Shown here piece by piece: positions 21,647-33,710 of a stretch of 64,000 nucleotides of DNA. Both the position numbers and the translations under genes were made by a program. The stretch is taken from contig JAHLJT010008756.1 in NCBI GenBank assembly GCA_031308135.1, positions 74,497,821 through 74,561,820 on the forward strand. Reading direction: 5' to 3'. Under the pieces are notes generated by a model. That model ran no database searches. It worked only from the letters and a program-made list of their open reading frames with translations, and was not told the origin of the DNA. The stretch's first letter is position 1, and every line of letters begins with the position of its first letter. Source of the DNA: Acheta domesticus. Taxonomy: Eukaryota > Arthropoda > Insecta > Orthoptera > Gryllidae.

Positions 21647-22104
21647 CTACATTCTGACTCGATTATCCGAACGTCAATTATCCGAAACGTCAAATATCCG
21701 AACTCGTTTATTTTCTCTGAATAATTATTTTTTAAATACTAAATATTGAGAATGATTTCCGACATGATTCACAGTGATAAAATATTAACGAGATACTGTA
21801 CAATAATCAATCAAATGACTTCAGTGAACTTTGACAAATCCTACAATAAATGCTTAAGAATTCCGAATGTTTATTTTTAGAAGAAAAACGCTTTTCACCA
21901 CCTTTAAGTGCAAGAGAACTAACAATACATTGTCAAACAACCGATCGTAAATGCTTAACAGCTGTCACTCACTCGCAATGCTAATTTTTGGCACAAAAGC
22001 CACTGTCTTTTAGTGCAACATTGACACTGCGTTCGGTTATCCGAATTATCGAATATCCGAACTATACCTGGTCCCAATTAATTCGGATAATCGACGTCCC
22101 TCTG
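21647..22104. mobile_element. pogo/Tigger-like non-autonomous DNA element
   Basis: Both ends contain the CGATTATCCGAA word in inverted orientation: CTCGATTATCCGAACGTC near 21659, and on the minus strand CAGAGGGACGTCGATTATCC from 22104. Additional ATTATCCGAA and AATATCCGAAC copies lie just inside both ends. A TA dinucleotide borders each end (21645-21646 and 22105-22106), as expected for Tc1/mariner/pogo insertion. The middle 350 bp are AT-rich and non-coding. The left terminus is less regular than the right. Confidence 0.7.
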
Positions 22105-22136
22105 TAATTGAACTGAAATCCTCCCTCCCTCGGGAG

Positions 22137-22298
22137 CAGTGGCGTATCTAAGGTATGACAGGCATGGAACTCACAAGGGGCGCTATTTACAGTATATACC
22201 CGTTAAAACAAATAACAACCACCTTAATTTCAAGCATCCCCAAAGGGGCGCAAATTCTATGCTTGCCATGGGCGCCTGAATACCTAAATACGCCTCTA
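22137..22298. mobile_element. 162-bp hAT-type MITE with perfect 8-bp target duplication
   Basis: The left end is CAGTGGCGTATCTAAGGTA. The right end on the minus strand is TAGAGGCGTATTTAGGTA, so the termini are inverted repeats. The element is flanked by CTCGGGAG at 22129-22136 and CTCGGGAG at 22299-22306, a perfect 8-bp duplication. CAGTGGCGTA-type termini and 8-bp duplications fit hAT-superfamily MITEs. No coding capacity. It inserted only about 30 bp from the pogo-like element. Confidence 0.82.
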
Positions 22299-22306
22299 CT
22301 CGGGAG

Positions 22307-22450
22307 GAAATGCCTCGTGGGCTCGCCGCTGCCCTTGCTTTGATAGCGCCCGAGGCGCGAGCCCACGTGGCCGTCGTCGCCCGCAGCGCCGCCGCGCCGC
22401 GCCGGCAGCTGCGACGACAGCGCGCGGGCGCCCACCTGGCCCCTCTGCGC
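22307..22450. other. CpG-rich patch
   Basis: GC-rich with GCGCCGCCGC-type words, adjacent to the MITE. No function assigned. Confidence 0.3.
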
Positions 22451-23687
22451 GACTACATTGTCACAAGAAGTATCTCGAGTGCATGAGGATTTATCAAGAA
22501 CTCCCCTTTCATGAGCGATGTTTAGTTCGGCAATTTAGAGAAGAAATTCGTTAATAGATTTTAATCAAATTATTCAATCAACAAATAAGATGGAAAATGA
22601 TATAGATATTGTAATTTTCACCAAGCGATTCATGATGCAACTATTATCTCTGCCTCCTGGAATGATTTTGTGAAAGAAATGGTCGTTTCACTGAGAAAAT
22701 TGATTCAGAAGTTTCGTTTATATTCTAAAAATACCTATTTAGCAAATATAAGAAATGTTACATGAAATAACACACGCTGCAAGAAACATAAAAAGGAAAT
22801 TAAATGAAGAATAATTAAATAATTATCGTAATTAAATGAAAAAGTTTTTAAAACAATTAACATTAGCCCAGTACTTGAAATATATTTATATTTTCTTCAT
22901 TTGATTGTCCTGAACGTTCATAATTTGTTTCAATGGACCGATTAACCAGTGAAACAAATTATACTGGAACGTTTCCAAAAGCTTTTCTTGTTTTGAGCCT
23001 AGAGGGCTCCAAAGGGATTTCTCTGAAGGGTTTAAAGAACTCTTCCTGGTTGATCGAAACAAGCTTGGATAAAAAAATAGGGAATTTCGGCTAAAATCAT
23101 TTAAAAAATGATTTCCTGATTTCAGGAAGTCACAAGATGATTAGGTCTGGGAGCCGTTCTGGAAGATTAGGGTAAGCACAATGACGCTGCTGGTATCGAG
23201 ATTCCGAACTCGACTGACTGTTTGAAAAATAACTGTGAAGAATCGCGGTCACGCGCCCTGTGAAATGAGGCGGGCAAATGCCCCTGCCTGGCGGTGACCA
23301 CCTTTTCGTTGAACTCTCGCGTGCAGCTGCATTCTCACGTCTAGCTCCACAGTTCCAGCAAAATCCGTTACATGCGTCGCTCCACGCTTTCAGGTATTGC
23401 GGCGCAAGTGAACGTCGACCGCCACCGCCACAGGCTTACTTCACGGACCGATTTCTTATCCCCTTTTGAATGAGCTTTGGCTAGCCAACTGTCATTAGTT
23501 TCAGGTTGAGTGAAACTGGATGCTTTATCCGAATATGTATGGCATCTTGCAGGTCTTCGTGGCACAGAGAGCGGTGTAAACACGGGCGAAAACGGATAGA
23601 TCGATTTGATGAATTTCTAGTGATCCCGGGCGCGTCAACCGCTAAGGTCATTCGTCTCGTAAGTGTAGTGGATGTTTTTGCTTGGGA
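22451..23687. other. unassigned AT-rich sequence
   Basis: No gene or repeat recognised up to the SINE. 23270-23460 is mildly GC-rich. Confidence 0.4.
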
Positions 23688-24170
23688 AGTGGCCGTGATA
23701 TTCCTCCTCTGGATGGCGAGATCCTGCGCTGACCTACCGTCGGGTAGCGGGTTTTTTTCCAACAAGGTATCTCCCACTACCGGGGCCGCGCCCCAGCCGG
23801 GACATGCTGTAAGCTCCCGACCGGTCTCCTAGCATGTGTGGTAGTGTAGTGCACGTACGTGTTAGTGTGTGTAAGTAGGAGGTGGTATAAGATAAGGAGG
23901 AGGAAGGAAAGATCGCGCGCGGTCCGTGGCTCGTTTGGTAGTGTACTGCTCCAGCATTCGCCTAGTGTTGGTCGGAAAAACTGCGGAAAACTATCGATCA
24001 GAGCAGACGACCGCTAGAATTCCCCTCCAGACAGCGACAGAACTCGACCTAGCTCTCTGGCTAGTGTCGAAAATCCGGCCACTGTCGGCACTCGAACCCC
24101 AGATCTCCCGGTCAGAGCACTGCAGTGACATCCGTCTTGACGCTCTGAGTCACCTCTCCCGGTTGAGGTT
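23688..24170 (-). mobile_element. long tRNA-derived SINE, copy A
   Basis: On the minus strand it starts with a tRNA-like head: GGTGACTCAGAGCGTCAAG (A box-like) and GGGGTTCGAGTGCC (B box-like, near 24090). The body runs to about 23688. Alignment by eye to 38019-38465 is continuous: shared words in order are GTGTCGAAAAT, GATCAGAGCAG, AACTATCGATCAGAG, ACGTGTTAGTG, GTAAGCTCCC and GGTATCTCCCAC. About 480 bp makes it long for a SINE. No long open frame follows the family consensus. Confidence 0.75.
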
Positions 24171-24719
24171 GAAGGTTGAGGGCTCTTATACCAGGTGCAA
24201 GAGTTTTGACGCGGTTGTCTCCTTACACCAACGCAAATCCAACCTGATGATCAGCCATTCATCAAACATCGTTACTCATCCATCACAATAATCCCAGCAT
24301 CCTTCGTAGAATGGACGGAAAGTAAACAATTACTGCGATCTGTTTAGGCAAGAGAAGGTTTAAATATGCCAGATGCTTTTTTCTCCTACGCACAGAAATG
24401 AGTATGACACTCACTCACATGTGTCACCTAAAACTGCGTCTTTTCTTAGGCTTCTTTAAGCTTGTCGGTTTGCTTTAATCGAATACCCATCTTCAAACTG
24501 CGGAAAGTAAGGTCGTAAGTATATAAACTTATTTTTCATCCCAATTTTGACCAGATCGGGCTTAAAAAAGTCCATGTCTGCCTCCTCACAATCATCAAAG
24601 TTATCCATCATGTAGTTTATTTGAACTTGTACGCATGTAATGGGTATGCCTTGAAGAAAAATAAGATGCATTTTTATCTGTGAACAATCGATATTGCATA
24701 TCGACATATTTACTGCCAA
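24171..24719. other. unassigned sequence
   Basis: No feature recognised. An 87-codon minus-strand open frame (24456-24719) abuts the R4-like relic but shows no motif. Confidence 0.35.
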
Positions 24720-26361
24720 TTGTGTGAAGATAATTACAACAATAATAGTTTGATTTCACTATCTAGACAGTTGTCGCACACTGACTTTGTTTGTAAGTTC
24801 TATGGTGATGAAAGATCAGTATCACATTTGTTTTACATGGATGATCTTAAAGTATTTGCTAAGAATGAAGCAATTCTATCTCTAATCGTCGATGCTTTAA
24901 GCAAAGACATATGCATGAAATTTGGTCTTGGCAAATGTGCAAAAGTCACTTTAAAGAGAGACAAAATGTCAGAAAGTATTGATGTTGATGAACACACTGT
25001 GATCAAGATCTTGAGCCAGGTAAAACTTACAGATATCTTGGCAATGAAGAATGTGAGAACATCTCGAACGACACAATGAAAGAGAGAATTCGCAGGGAGT
25101 AATACAGAAGAGTGACACTTGTCCTGCAGTCCGCTTTGAACTCCAGGAATAAACTATCTGTAATTAGTAGTTGGGCGGTGCCTGTAGCCGAGTACAGTTT
25201 CGGACTAGTGAACCAAACTGAGCAAGAATTCGAATCGTGGATGAAAAAAACAGAACACTGCTAACAATATATCATGTTACCCACCCTCGAGCTGATGTGC
25301 ATAGACTTTGTCATCTAAGGAAGGAGGAAGAAGTCTCAGACAAATTGAAGTCCCCGGGCACAATGCAATATTCGGGATGCGAAAGTATGTTGACAGCCAT
25401 CGAGATGATCATGGTCATTAAATCTAAGCAAAGAATGGGAAACAGAGGCATTGAAAGTGTAACAATAATCATTTCTAGAGAAAACTATTCAAGACCCGCA
25501 GCATAACACACACTTAACTTCTGATATTACTCAACATGTAATGTGAGACACAAAAAGTGTTAAAGAAATTGCGGAGAGGCATGGACAATGTACAAAAAGA
25601 ATGGAAAAGGTACAGATCAATAACTATCAATTATTTATGTGGCTCAAAAGGGGAAGAATGAAGCCAGGCATTGAGATTACGACATTACGATAAAGCGGTT
25701 TTCAAAATTTCCCAAGATGTTAAATGCCGTATCTGCCAGGAAAGAGTAGAAACTATTGATAATATTGTCTCAGATTTCCCAGTTCTAACAAAGAAAGAAT
25801 ACTTGAAAAGACACGATAGGGTATGTAGTTACCTCGACAATTAATTTCTAAGAAGTCGCCCTCGAAGTTCACAAACACATGCTCAAAGTGGTACGAGCAC
25901 TCTCCAAACCTGGTGATGTCTGTTGAACTGTATACAATATTGTACGACCAACAAATTCAAACTGATTGCAATCGGCATTGCGCTTAGTGGCCAACAAACA
26001 GAATTTTGTTATCCTAGATTTGAATAAAAAGTGTCTACTTGTAGATGCTCCTGTGTCGTGCGATCGAAACATCTTAACCAAGGAGGCAGCGAAACGTCTT
26101 AAATAAAAGAGTTTGGAAATCGAGATCAGCCAAATGTGGGGCGTAAAATCACAGGTCTTTCCGATAATTATCGGAGCTCTGGGATTGGTTCCGCAAAATT
26201 TGTGTAAGTCCTTGGCTAAACACCAAGGTCATTCAAATGACTGGGAAGTGCAAGACGTTGCTTTATTGGGAACAGCCCACATTTTCCGCGAAACATTTGT
26301 AGTAGATGCATCGAGGTTCCCAAGATTTGCTCCATGTGAAGCTGATTGCAACCTGAGGTAG
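24720..26361 (+). pseudogene. decayed R4/Dong-like LINE polyprotein (RT to endonuclease)
   Basis: This is the 3' part of a non-LTR retrotransposon ORF that would copy its RNA at a nicked target. The RT active site YMDDLKVFAKN lies at 24834-24866, preceded by SHLF, followed by a DICMKFGLGKCAK stretch. After a frameshift near 25016, TYRYLG and KERIRRE continue, with TAA at the next residue. WAVPVAEYSFG and LLTIYHVTHPRADVHRL follow across a further shift. Near 25720 CRICQERVETIDNIV and EYLKRHDRVC match the cysteine-rich region, but the usual His and second Cys are replaced. At 26020-26340 LVDAPVSCDRNI and IIIGALGLVPQNL match the restriction-like endonuclease end. At least two frameshifts and several stops make it dead. 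The 5' part is missing. The R4/Dong assignment rests on remembered family motifs. Confidence 0.8.
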
Positions 26362-26393
26362 ATTTTATATCCAACCGACTTATAACATTTTAA

Positions 26394-26490
26394 GTCGCAG
26401 ACGGTTGCGGCAGCAGTCGTCTGCGCCGAGGAGGTTCGAGTCCTGCGTAGGCATGATCGTATTTGTGATTGTCCCTTTACTCATCATCAT
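26394..26490 (+). mobile_element. tRNA-derived SINE fragment
   Basis: A B-box-like GGTTCGAGTCCTGCG (near 26435) is followed by AGGCATGATCGTATTTGTGATTGTCC, which is close to the tail of common insect SINEs (GGGCATGGATGTTTGTG type). The A-box side is poor. It lies 30 bp beyond the R4-like relic. Confidence 0.5.
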
Positions 26491-26499
26491 TCTATCACC

Positions 26500-26810
26500 T
26501 TATAATTCACAATTCAAGGGGTAATAATCTTGTATTACGAAGGAATACAGCCGAAAAGCTGAATCCCATGGCACACGTTAATCTCTCCGGGATATAATAT
26601 GACTGCGCCCCGAAAAACAACGTGTAGCGTGGTCAGAAATGGCCGATATGCAAATAATATTTTGATATGCGACAGAATAATATTGTATTTTAGGGAAGAT
26701 TGATTTGAAGAAAATGTTACAGGTTTATTATTATAAGAATTTTGCGTTTAACATTGTTTTTCAGAGAGTCGATATTATCCTGATGTATATTGTTATCTAT
26801 TTTCTCTCGT
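26500..26810. other. unassigned AT-rich sequence
   Basis: Nothing recognised. Confidence 0.4.
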
Positions 26811-26811
26811 T

Positions 26812-28346
26812 ATTTCTTTTTTCTTTTTTTTTTAAATTTATTTTCTTCCTGTTCGGCAGTTTTGCCTTTCAGGGGTTTTAAATTTTACATAACATTACGT
26901 ACATAACATTTTGGGCAAACAACCTCTTATTATTGTATTTTACTACTAGCTATTTTACAAGTTTTCATGATTATATTTCTATCACGTGTAATCAATTTAC
27001 ATACAATACTCAAATTTTTAGCGTTAAACATTCTTAAATCTAGATATTTCTATAAACATTGAGAGGAAAATTTATTTTAAACATACAATATTATTGAGGA
27101 TACTTATTTTTCATGGGGGTTTATACATGTCCTTCGAGTATCGTGAGCGTATTCTCTTGTGATTATTCAATGTTTTTCCCATTGTAAATTTTATACAGCA
27201 AGGAGAGGACGGAAGAAGTGTAAAAAATTTATCACAGTTCTTTCTTATATGCTCGATTAGGGGCTCAATTTGGAGTTCTCTTTGAATTTGTGAATTTGAG
27301 ATGAACCAAGGAGCCTTTGCACATTTTCTTAAAAATTTATTCTGTATTTTCTGCAGTTTTTCAATGTTGCTATTTGCTGTGTTATTCCAGACTGGACAGG
27401 CATATGTGAGCGATGGTCTAATAATAGATTTAAATATTAACATAGCACATTCCAAATTTAATTAACTTTCGCTCAGCCTTAATGGATACAGTTTCGATAT
27501 TTTGGCATATGTTGCACTGGTTATTACTTCAATATGCTTTTTCCAAGTTAACCTGCTGTCAATGTTAACCCCAAGATATTTTACTGGTGTATCAGATGCT
27601 AGCCATGGGATGATAGTATTATTTACTACTAGTGGGCGCGGAAACTTTGGTTTACAGAGAGTAAAGATTTTGGCCTGTGTTTTAGTTGGGTTTATTTTTA
27701 TTCTCCACTGATGAGCCCACTTTAGAAAGCATGAGACATCTGCTTCTATGTTATCCTTCGCTACATTTATATCTGCATGCGTTGTGTATATTGCAGTATC
27801 GTCTGCGAATAATGCAAGATTTGAGTCACCTAATTTGGGAATGTCTGAAAAATAAACATTGAAGAGGAGCGGCGATAGCGCGGAACCTTGCGGTACCCCT
27901 GCTCTTATTGTTCTAGTTTGTGAGAGTGCGCTGTTTACTTTAACTCTATACGTTCTGTCTGAAATACAACTATTTATAATGTCCTGTAAGTAGAAAGGTA
28001 CTCCCAGATGTTTCAGTTTGAATAGTAAACCAGTATGCCAGACTTTATCAAAGGCTTTCTCTACGTCTAAGAACAGTCCAATTGTATGCTGTTTGTTATG
28101 GAAACCATTTGCAATTTGTTCTACTAGGCGGATGAGCTGATGAGTTATACAGTAATTTTGCCTGAACCCGAACTGCTCGTCTGGTAATGCCCTTATTTCT
28201 AAGAGGTATTTGGTAAGTCTTTTTTGTATCAGTTTCTCAAATACTTTGGACAAAGATGATAATAAGCTAATTGGCCTATAGCTCGTTACTTCTTTCGGAT
28301 TTTTGCCTGGTTTACTGATTGGAAGGACAATCTCGTTATTTCTCTA
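26812..28346 (-). mobile_element. 5'-truncated Jockey-like LINE
   Basis: The element lies on the minus strand. Its RT pseudogene occupies 28343-27111, its 3' UTR continues to an AATAAA next to an A-rich tail at about 26834-26812, and its 5' boundary is near 28346, where similarity stops. A poly-A end and 5' truncation are usual for Jockey-clade copies. I could not find a clear target duplication. Confidence 0.75.
27111..28343 (-). pseudogene. Jockey-like reverse transcriptase, C-terminal half, one stop
   Basis: This encodes the RT domain that would copy element RNA into DNA. Reading from 28343, VTSYRPISLLSSLSKVFEK precedes residue 1 of the clean frame (28253). Then come DEQFGFR, FLDVEKAFD (motif A), AGVPQGSALSPLLF (motif B), FADDTA (motif C, catalytic aspartates present) and KYLGVNID. 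The frame stops once at a TAA (27462-27464), then continues in the same frame as LNLECAMLIF through IIRPSLTYACPVW to a natural end at 27111. Thus a single nonsense change splits an otherwise intact C-terminal region, suggesting a fairly young copy. The N-terminal RT, the endonuclease and ORF1 are absent. Confidence 0.93.
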
Positions 28347-30889
28347 AACGCATCTGCCAAGACTTTGACCTGAGGTTTAATGTTTTTCTGCCACGTCTTT
28401 CGTAAGTGCTTCGACTTTCAACGGCCCAATCATACTGTCCTGCGTGACATCAGATGGTATGTTTGCACAATAACAAACTTTATTTGGTCTTGGAAAGACA
28501 TTTCCAAATGAATCGGAAATTCGTACTGTACATTTGGAGGTGTATTACAAAATTCTTAACGAACCGGATCTGACAACGAGAAATAAAAACGACTCGCTGA
28601 GATCACGAAGGCGAAAACATGAATAAAAGAATGTTCCTCTCTCCCGTGCAATGATTATCTTTTTAGGCGCTTTGTTATTATGTCAACAAATTTCATTCAC
28701 CTCTTGTTGCAAGTCCCGCGGAGAGTCCGTGACCTCGAAACGTAGTACAATGAGACCGTTTCGGATTGTTTCTTAGGGAAAACTTGGCGAAAGCCAGGCC
28801 AAAAACTCAAATCGCCATGCTTGGTGGCGAGAGTGAACAGAGTCTAATTCGTGATATTCTTGATTCAAATAGTTACGGGTACTGAACGATTTATTTTCCC
28901 GAGGACTGTGTAAAAACAAGTTTTCAAATTTCGATCACAGGTAGACTTTTTTCACAGGTAGACCTGTTTTTAATTCTTGGATTGTACTTTACAAAGTTTT
29001 TTTTTAATGAATCCTCATTCACGTTTTACACTTTCATTGCAACACAAAAACGACATTAATGTTTTAAATTACTAAGGTGCGAGTTAATAAAATTGAAGAT
29101 GGTCTGATGCAACTTCTCCGTAAAAATATTTTAGAGAAAACAAGTTAAATACTAAATTGAAGGCATAAAGTGTTGACATGAAGCTGGTTTGTATGAAATG
29201 TTAATTCTTGAAGAAACATTTTATTTACTTGTATTTCTGAAAAGCGCGAATAATGAATTTATTAAGCCAGTAAAATTATATCCCTTAAAAGGTCGATCTC
29301 CAAAAAATTGGTGGGGATCTGATGACTTACGTAGGTCTCCGTTATGAGTAATTCAATATGTTACAATTTTCGCTGCAGTAGTATATAAAAAACTTAAAAT
29401 GTTCAAAGTCAGATTACTGGTATCAGATACCTACTTGAGTGGTTAAAACAGTTTTCAGAATTCCGCTTCTATTTGGGAGGCAGAACATTAATTTGATAGA
29501 TCTACATATAAAACGCTTGACTTACAACGAGACTCTTGAACTTTGAATGCTCTTATTTATAATGTTTCGAGTGAATTTTTTAAGGATATTATCTGAATAT
29601 CTAATCGATGAATGCGCTTAGGTGTTTTATTTTCAATCCATTGTGTCATTGTAAGATTAGGTACTTAGTTAATCCATTTTAGCTGAAATGACAAACATCA
29701 AATATGTCTTCAAATGTTTTGGAAAACTTGAGCTAATCGTTAGTGATTGATGCATTAATTCTTCGATAAAGGCCCTGTATTTGCAATGTGTAAATTAGAT
29801 TATTCATTCAAGGTTTTCCTTGTTTTATGGCGCAGTAATTAGCTGTTTATCAAACACAACAAAGTGAAACAGTTTGTTCTTTTTATAGTCGTCTGCCAAT
29901 GAAACGAAGCAGAGCACTCTAATCTGATACGTAATTCAGATTTCTACAAATTTGAATAAATAGTAACGCAAAGAATCAAAGGCAAAACAAGGTAACTCAG
30001 CAAATGTAGTTTTATCCCCCCAAACTTCAAACACTTTTATTTTTCGTTGACGTAAAATAAATAAATAGAACTCAAATGCAAACATCAGTGGTCGCAATGG
30101 AAAAACAAATCACAAGTCAACACAAGATCCATTCTGTATTTTTCATTCTTTAATAATTGTAACTAATTATACTATATCTTCGGAATATCAAAATTAAGGA
30201 GTTGCTAATGTGTAATTCATCCTAAAAGATTAACACAACAGAAAGATAATGAATATGGGATAGAAAGCAGTTTGTTGTTGTACTACTGCTTAAGTTTATA
30301 TGCAATTCTAAGGTAGATGCTGACGCAAATATCCAAATTTAAAATAATCATAGAAAATCATTCAAAAGCATAATAGCAAATCTGCCATTTTCCTCGGTTT
30401 CAAATGTACATAAAGATGAGAGAAAGATACTATTAAGTTCCACTCTGAGAACCAATTGTAAGTTCAAAAAATCTTCAGACATCTCAACAATTTCTTTACA
30501 TGGATTACTAGTTTTAAATCATACGTTTCCAATGTTTTGATAATCTAAATAATGTTCCTTATTATGTATGTAGATACAAAATGAATAATATTAACAAATT
30601 GCAAACTTAACTTTTCTAACTTGATTTTCATGGCGCCTTCAGCGGATATTTTAATTTTAAGAACATTTGTGCTTCGCAAATTTATAATAAAACTCAATTT
30701 TAAACGTATTACTGTTGACGGACTCGTCCATCTTCGGGTATGAAAAGTACCATGAAAAAGTGAATATTTTAAATTCTTGCTTATTTTTTTATATTACAAA
30801 TTTAGGTTTAATTTCGCCAATCCGATGTATCAAGTCTCAATGATTCATGTAAATGCCGAAAAAAGAGGGTAGTTTTACTGCATTTTACT
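28347..30889. other. unassigned AT-rich sequence
   Basis: About 2.5 kb without open frames, structured repeats or recognisable elements. Confidence 0.45.
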
Positions 30890-30929
30890 AATGTTCACTT
30901 AGTTGCACTGTAACCATAAAAAAGTGTTT

Positions 30930-31610
30930 TTCCAGAGGGGGGAACGCTAACCTCTATCCGCCCCCCCGCCAGGCGCACAAGTCCATCTTTGGTCTGGTAT
31001 CTGGATTCCGCCAGAACGCAGTTACTCCTCATGGGAACCTTCCCATTCAATCCCTGGGTCGGGTCGCCCGGCCGGCTCGGAGCTACTGGCTTTCCAGGCG
31101 GCCAGTGCCACAGTAGAAACAAGGCGCCACTCACATTGCACCGGGACAAGTCTTTTGTCTATTCTTAGAGTACCGGTCTACTGCTACAACGAAGCCGAGT
31201 GCCCAACTGGGGGCTACCGGCGCTAAGGTGGTCTCAGCCCATCTCCTCACTGCCTCCACCTTAAAGCTATCGACGTGAGTACTGCCGGAACCTAGGCAAC
31301 CTGGCAGGGGGTTCATGTTTCCCGTCTGGGCTTTCCCATGTGGGATCCGGGTCATTCCCAAAACGTCCTTGGCCTAATCCCACCCAAAGGTCGGAGGGCC
31401 ATAGCCCCAACTGGTGGGTCCCCGAGCGAACCCGGCAACACGGAGCTTAGCATCATCTACTCACTGCCTCCTCCTTGAAGCTATTGACGTGAGTGCAACC
31501 AAGCGACTCGGGCACCGGGTGGACATCTCCGCCTTCACCTAGAGTGTCAGGTCCTGCGACTGTTTGCCCCCCCCCTCCTGCGGGGGGACGGACGGACTGC
31601 CTGTCTTGAG
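30930..31610. repeat. GC-rich repeat with 214-bp internal duplication
   Basis: The segment is GC-rich and abruptly bounded. CTCACTGCCTCCACCTTAAAG..GACGTGAGT at 31240-31284 recurs as CTCACTGCCTCCTCCTTGAAG..GACGTGAGT at 31454-31498, and the bases before each copy (CCAACTGG..) are also similar, so two diverged units of about 214 bp seem to be present. GC-rich tandem units fit an untranslated or promoter end of a non-LTR element, but I see no adjoining coding region. Confidence 0.55.
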
Positions 31611-31682
31611 TTTACTCGTCACTATAAAACGTTTAAGTTGATCTTAATTACTCTTGACTAAAAGTAAAACGCAATTACCGCC

Positions 31683-31920
31683 GCCGATCCGGAGACCCGC
31701 GGTTGTTAAGGAGGGAGCGCCCTAACTTTCCTGTCTTGAAGGATGACGGGTTCGAATCTTGCCTTGCCTTGCCTCGGGCATCGATGTTCGCTTTGCGTGC
31801 CGTGGTACGGTGGGGCTCTCCAAAACACTATGTGCCCCTTTGGAACCCTCTTTCTCTGCCACGCCGTGTCTGTCAGATCATCTCTGTCTCGCCGCCTCAA
31901 CATTGGCACTAATGTTTATT
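31683..31920 (+). mobile_element. tRNA-derived SINE
   Basis: B box GACGGGTTCGAATCTTGCC at 31745-31763 is followed by CTCGGGCATCGATGTTCGC, the conserved insect-SINE tail word also found at 26.4 and 19.8 kb. The A-box region (GGTTGTTAAGGAGGGAGCG) is diverged. No target duplication identified. Confidence 0.6.
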
Positions 31921-33710
31921 ACAACACTGACTGTAACACAATTATATCAGTATTAAATGAGCTAATAATGATTTCAGTTGATACCAGTGCATATCATGGT
32001 TGTGAATCTCACGATCCAAAACAAAATCAAACATTTATTGCACTTTATTTTCGTTCAGTATATTTTGCATTCCATTTGCTAAACACCTCATTTTAAAAGT
32101 ATAATTTTAAGGCTTCCAATTACTTTTTCGCGACTTTCGCGCTTTCGTCCAAGCTTGGAGTTTTGATAGAAATGAATCTGAAAATGTTTTGGCCATATTT
32201 GTTTAGAAAGTCTACCTATGCTACCTTTATTTGACGGTGGAAAACTCGTCTTTGCCTCCCTAAGGATGAAAACCAGTACGTAGAAAGGGAGTAGTAATTT
32301 TTCGTCATACGTATCTTTCATAAATGACATTATCTAATCCCGCGAAAAGAGATTTTTTTTAGGTTTGTGACCAATATTGTTTCGCTTTAGGAAAGCAATA
32401 AGCTTTGTAAATCTGCAAGTGTAATTATTTATAAAGTAAATGTGGAAGATATAAATACATTTGTTGTGTAAAATAAGATACAAAACTGCGACGGTCTAAG
32501 GTTATTTCAACTTGCACCATTCATTTGATCGTGGAGTTATTCCACCAAACGTGGAATAAATCCATCAAGGCCTTCATTGTCTTCAATGAGTAAAGTAATC
32601 AAGCAAAACTCCTTCTTTGAATATTTTGACCTTCTTCTTCGAGCACCATTTCGTAAACAAATCTTATTCCTTTTTGTGTATTTCTCTTGACTTGCTATAA
32701 ACTAACTCCTCTATCACTCGCTGGCCATTTCCAGAATATTTGGAGGAATTTTTACATTTTCTTCGGTCAAATTTACTTCGATACCTTCCATTTATAGGTT
32801 GTAAATAGACAGTTGTTCGCATCTTTATTGCAAAATAAACTCTTAATCTGGTTCCTTTAGTATCGATCTATTACCAAATTGTTTATATTTTATAAATGAT
32901 GGGTAATATTTGCAAATATGACGAAAATTAGTATATGTTAAGAGGGCCAAAGGTTTTTTTGCTCTCGATTTTATTGCGACTCTTGGACAAAGCCACGAGA
33001 AAAAGGCCTTTCTTTTTGCCCGAACATACTATGGGGGGGGAATTGTGCCCTAATACTTCATATTCTTTGAAGATATTTATTATAATGAATTTTCTTCTTT
33101 TTATTAAAATAACTCTGTATTTTAAGAATTTTCGTATCTCAGAAGCATGTTGATGATTTCACGGTTCTTTTAGAGGGGCGCACCACATTGATTGTGTTTG
33201 TTGTCTATGGTAGAAAACGGTGGCCTGCCTTACTCGCTCAGATAAGATTCTTTTGTTTAGAGACGAGGATTGCGGAAAGTATGTGGCATATTGTTATCAC
33301 GCCACACGCGAAATAGCCTTCACGTAGCTCCTGGCCACCAACCAATCTTATCGCGTATTGTGCAAGGTTGTGAGTGACTAAGACTCCTCCACGAGGCGAC
33401 TCTGTATTGTTTTCGTTGCAACATCGTTCTTTAACTTTTCTTGCACATTATTATACATATTAATATTACTTGACAAAAAATAAAAGAAACTGGAGCAACA
33501 GCACGTAGGCAAGCGAGAATGAATCTACTACACGTCTGCCTGGGACAGAGCTTTTCAAAATAGTTTCCTAATTTCTTTAGTCTAGGGTAGGATTTGAGTT
33601 TTGCCCCACCCTCTTCCTCGGCTGCTAATACATTTTTGAACATTTTCTCATTTTTTTCGGTCCCCTAATACTAGAAATAAAATGTGACATTATAGTTATT
33701 TATGTATCAA
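31921..33710. other. unassigned AT-rich sequence
   Basis: No gene or repeat recognised. Confidence 0.4.

Noticed and set aside
25165..25245. Possible tRNA-derived SINE with A and B box words
   Set aside because: The same bases encode WAVPVAEYSFG in frame with the R4-like relic, so the match is coincidental.
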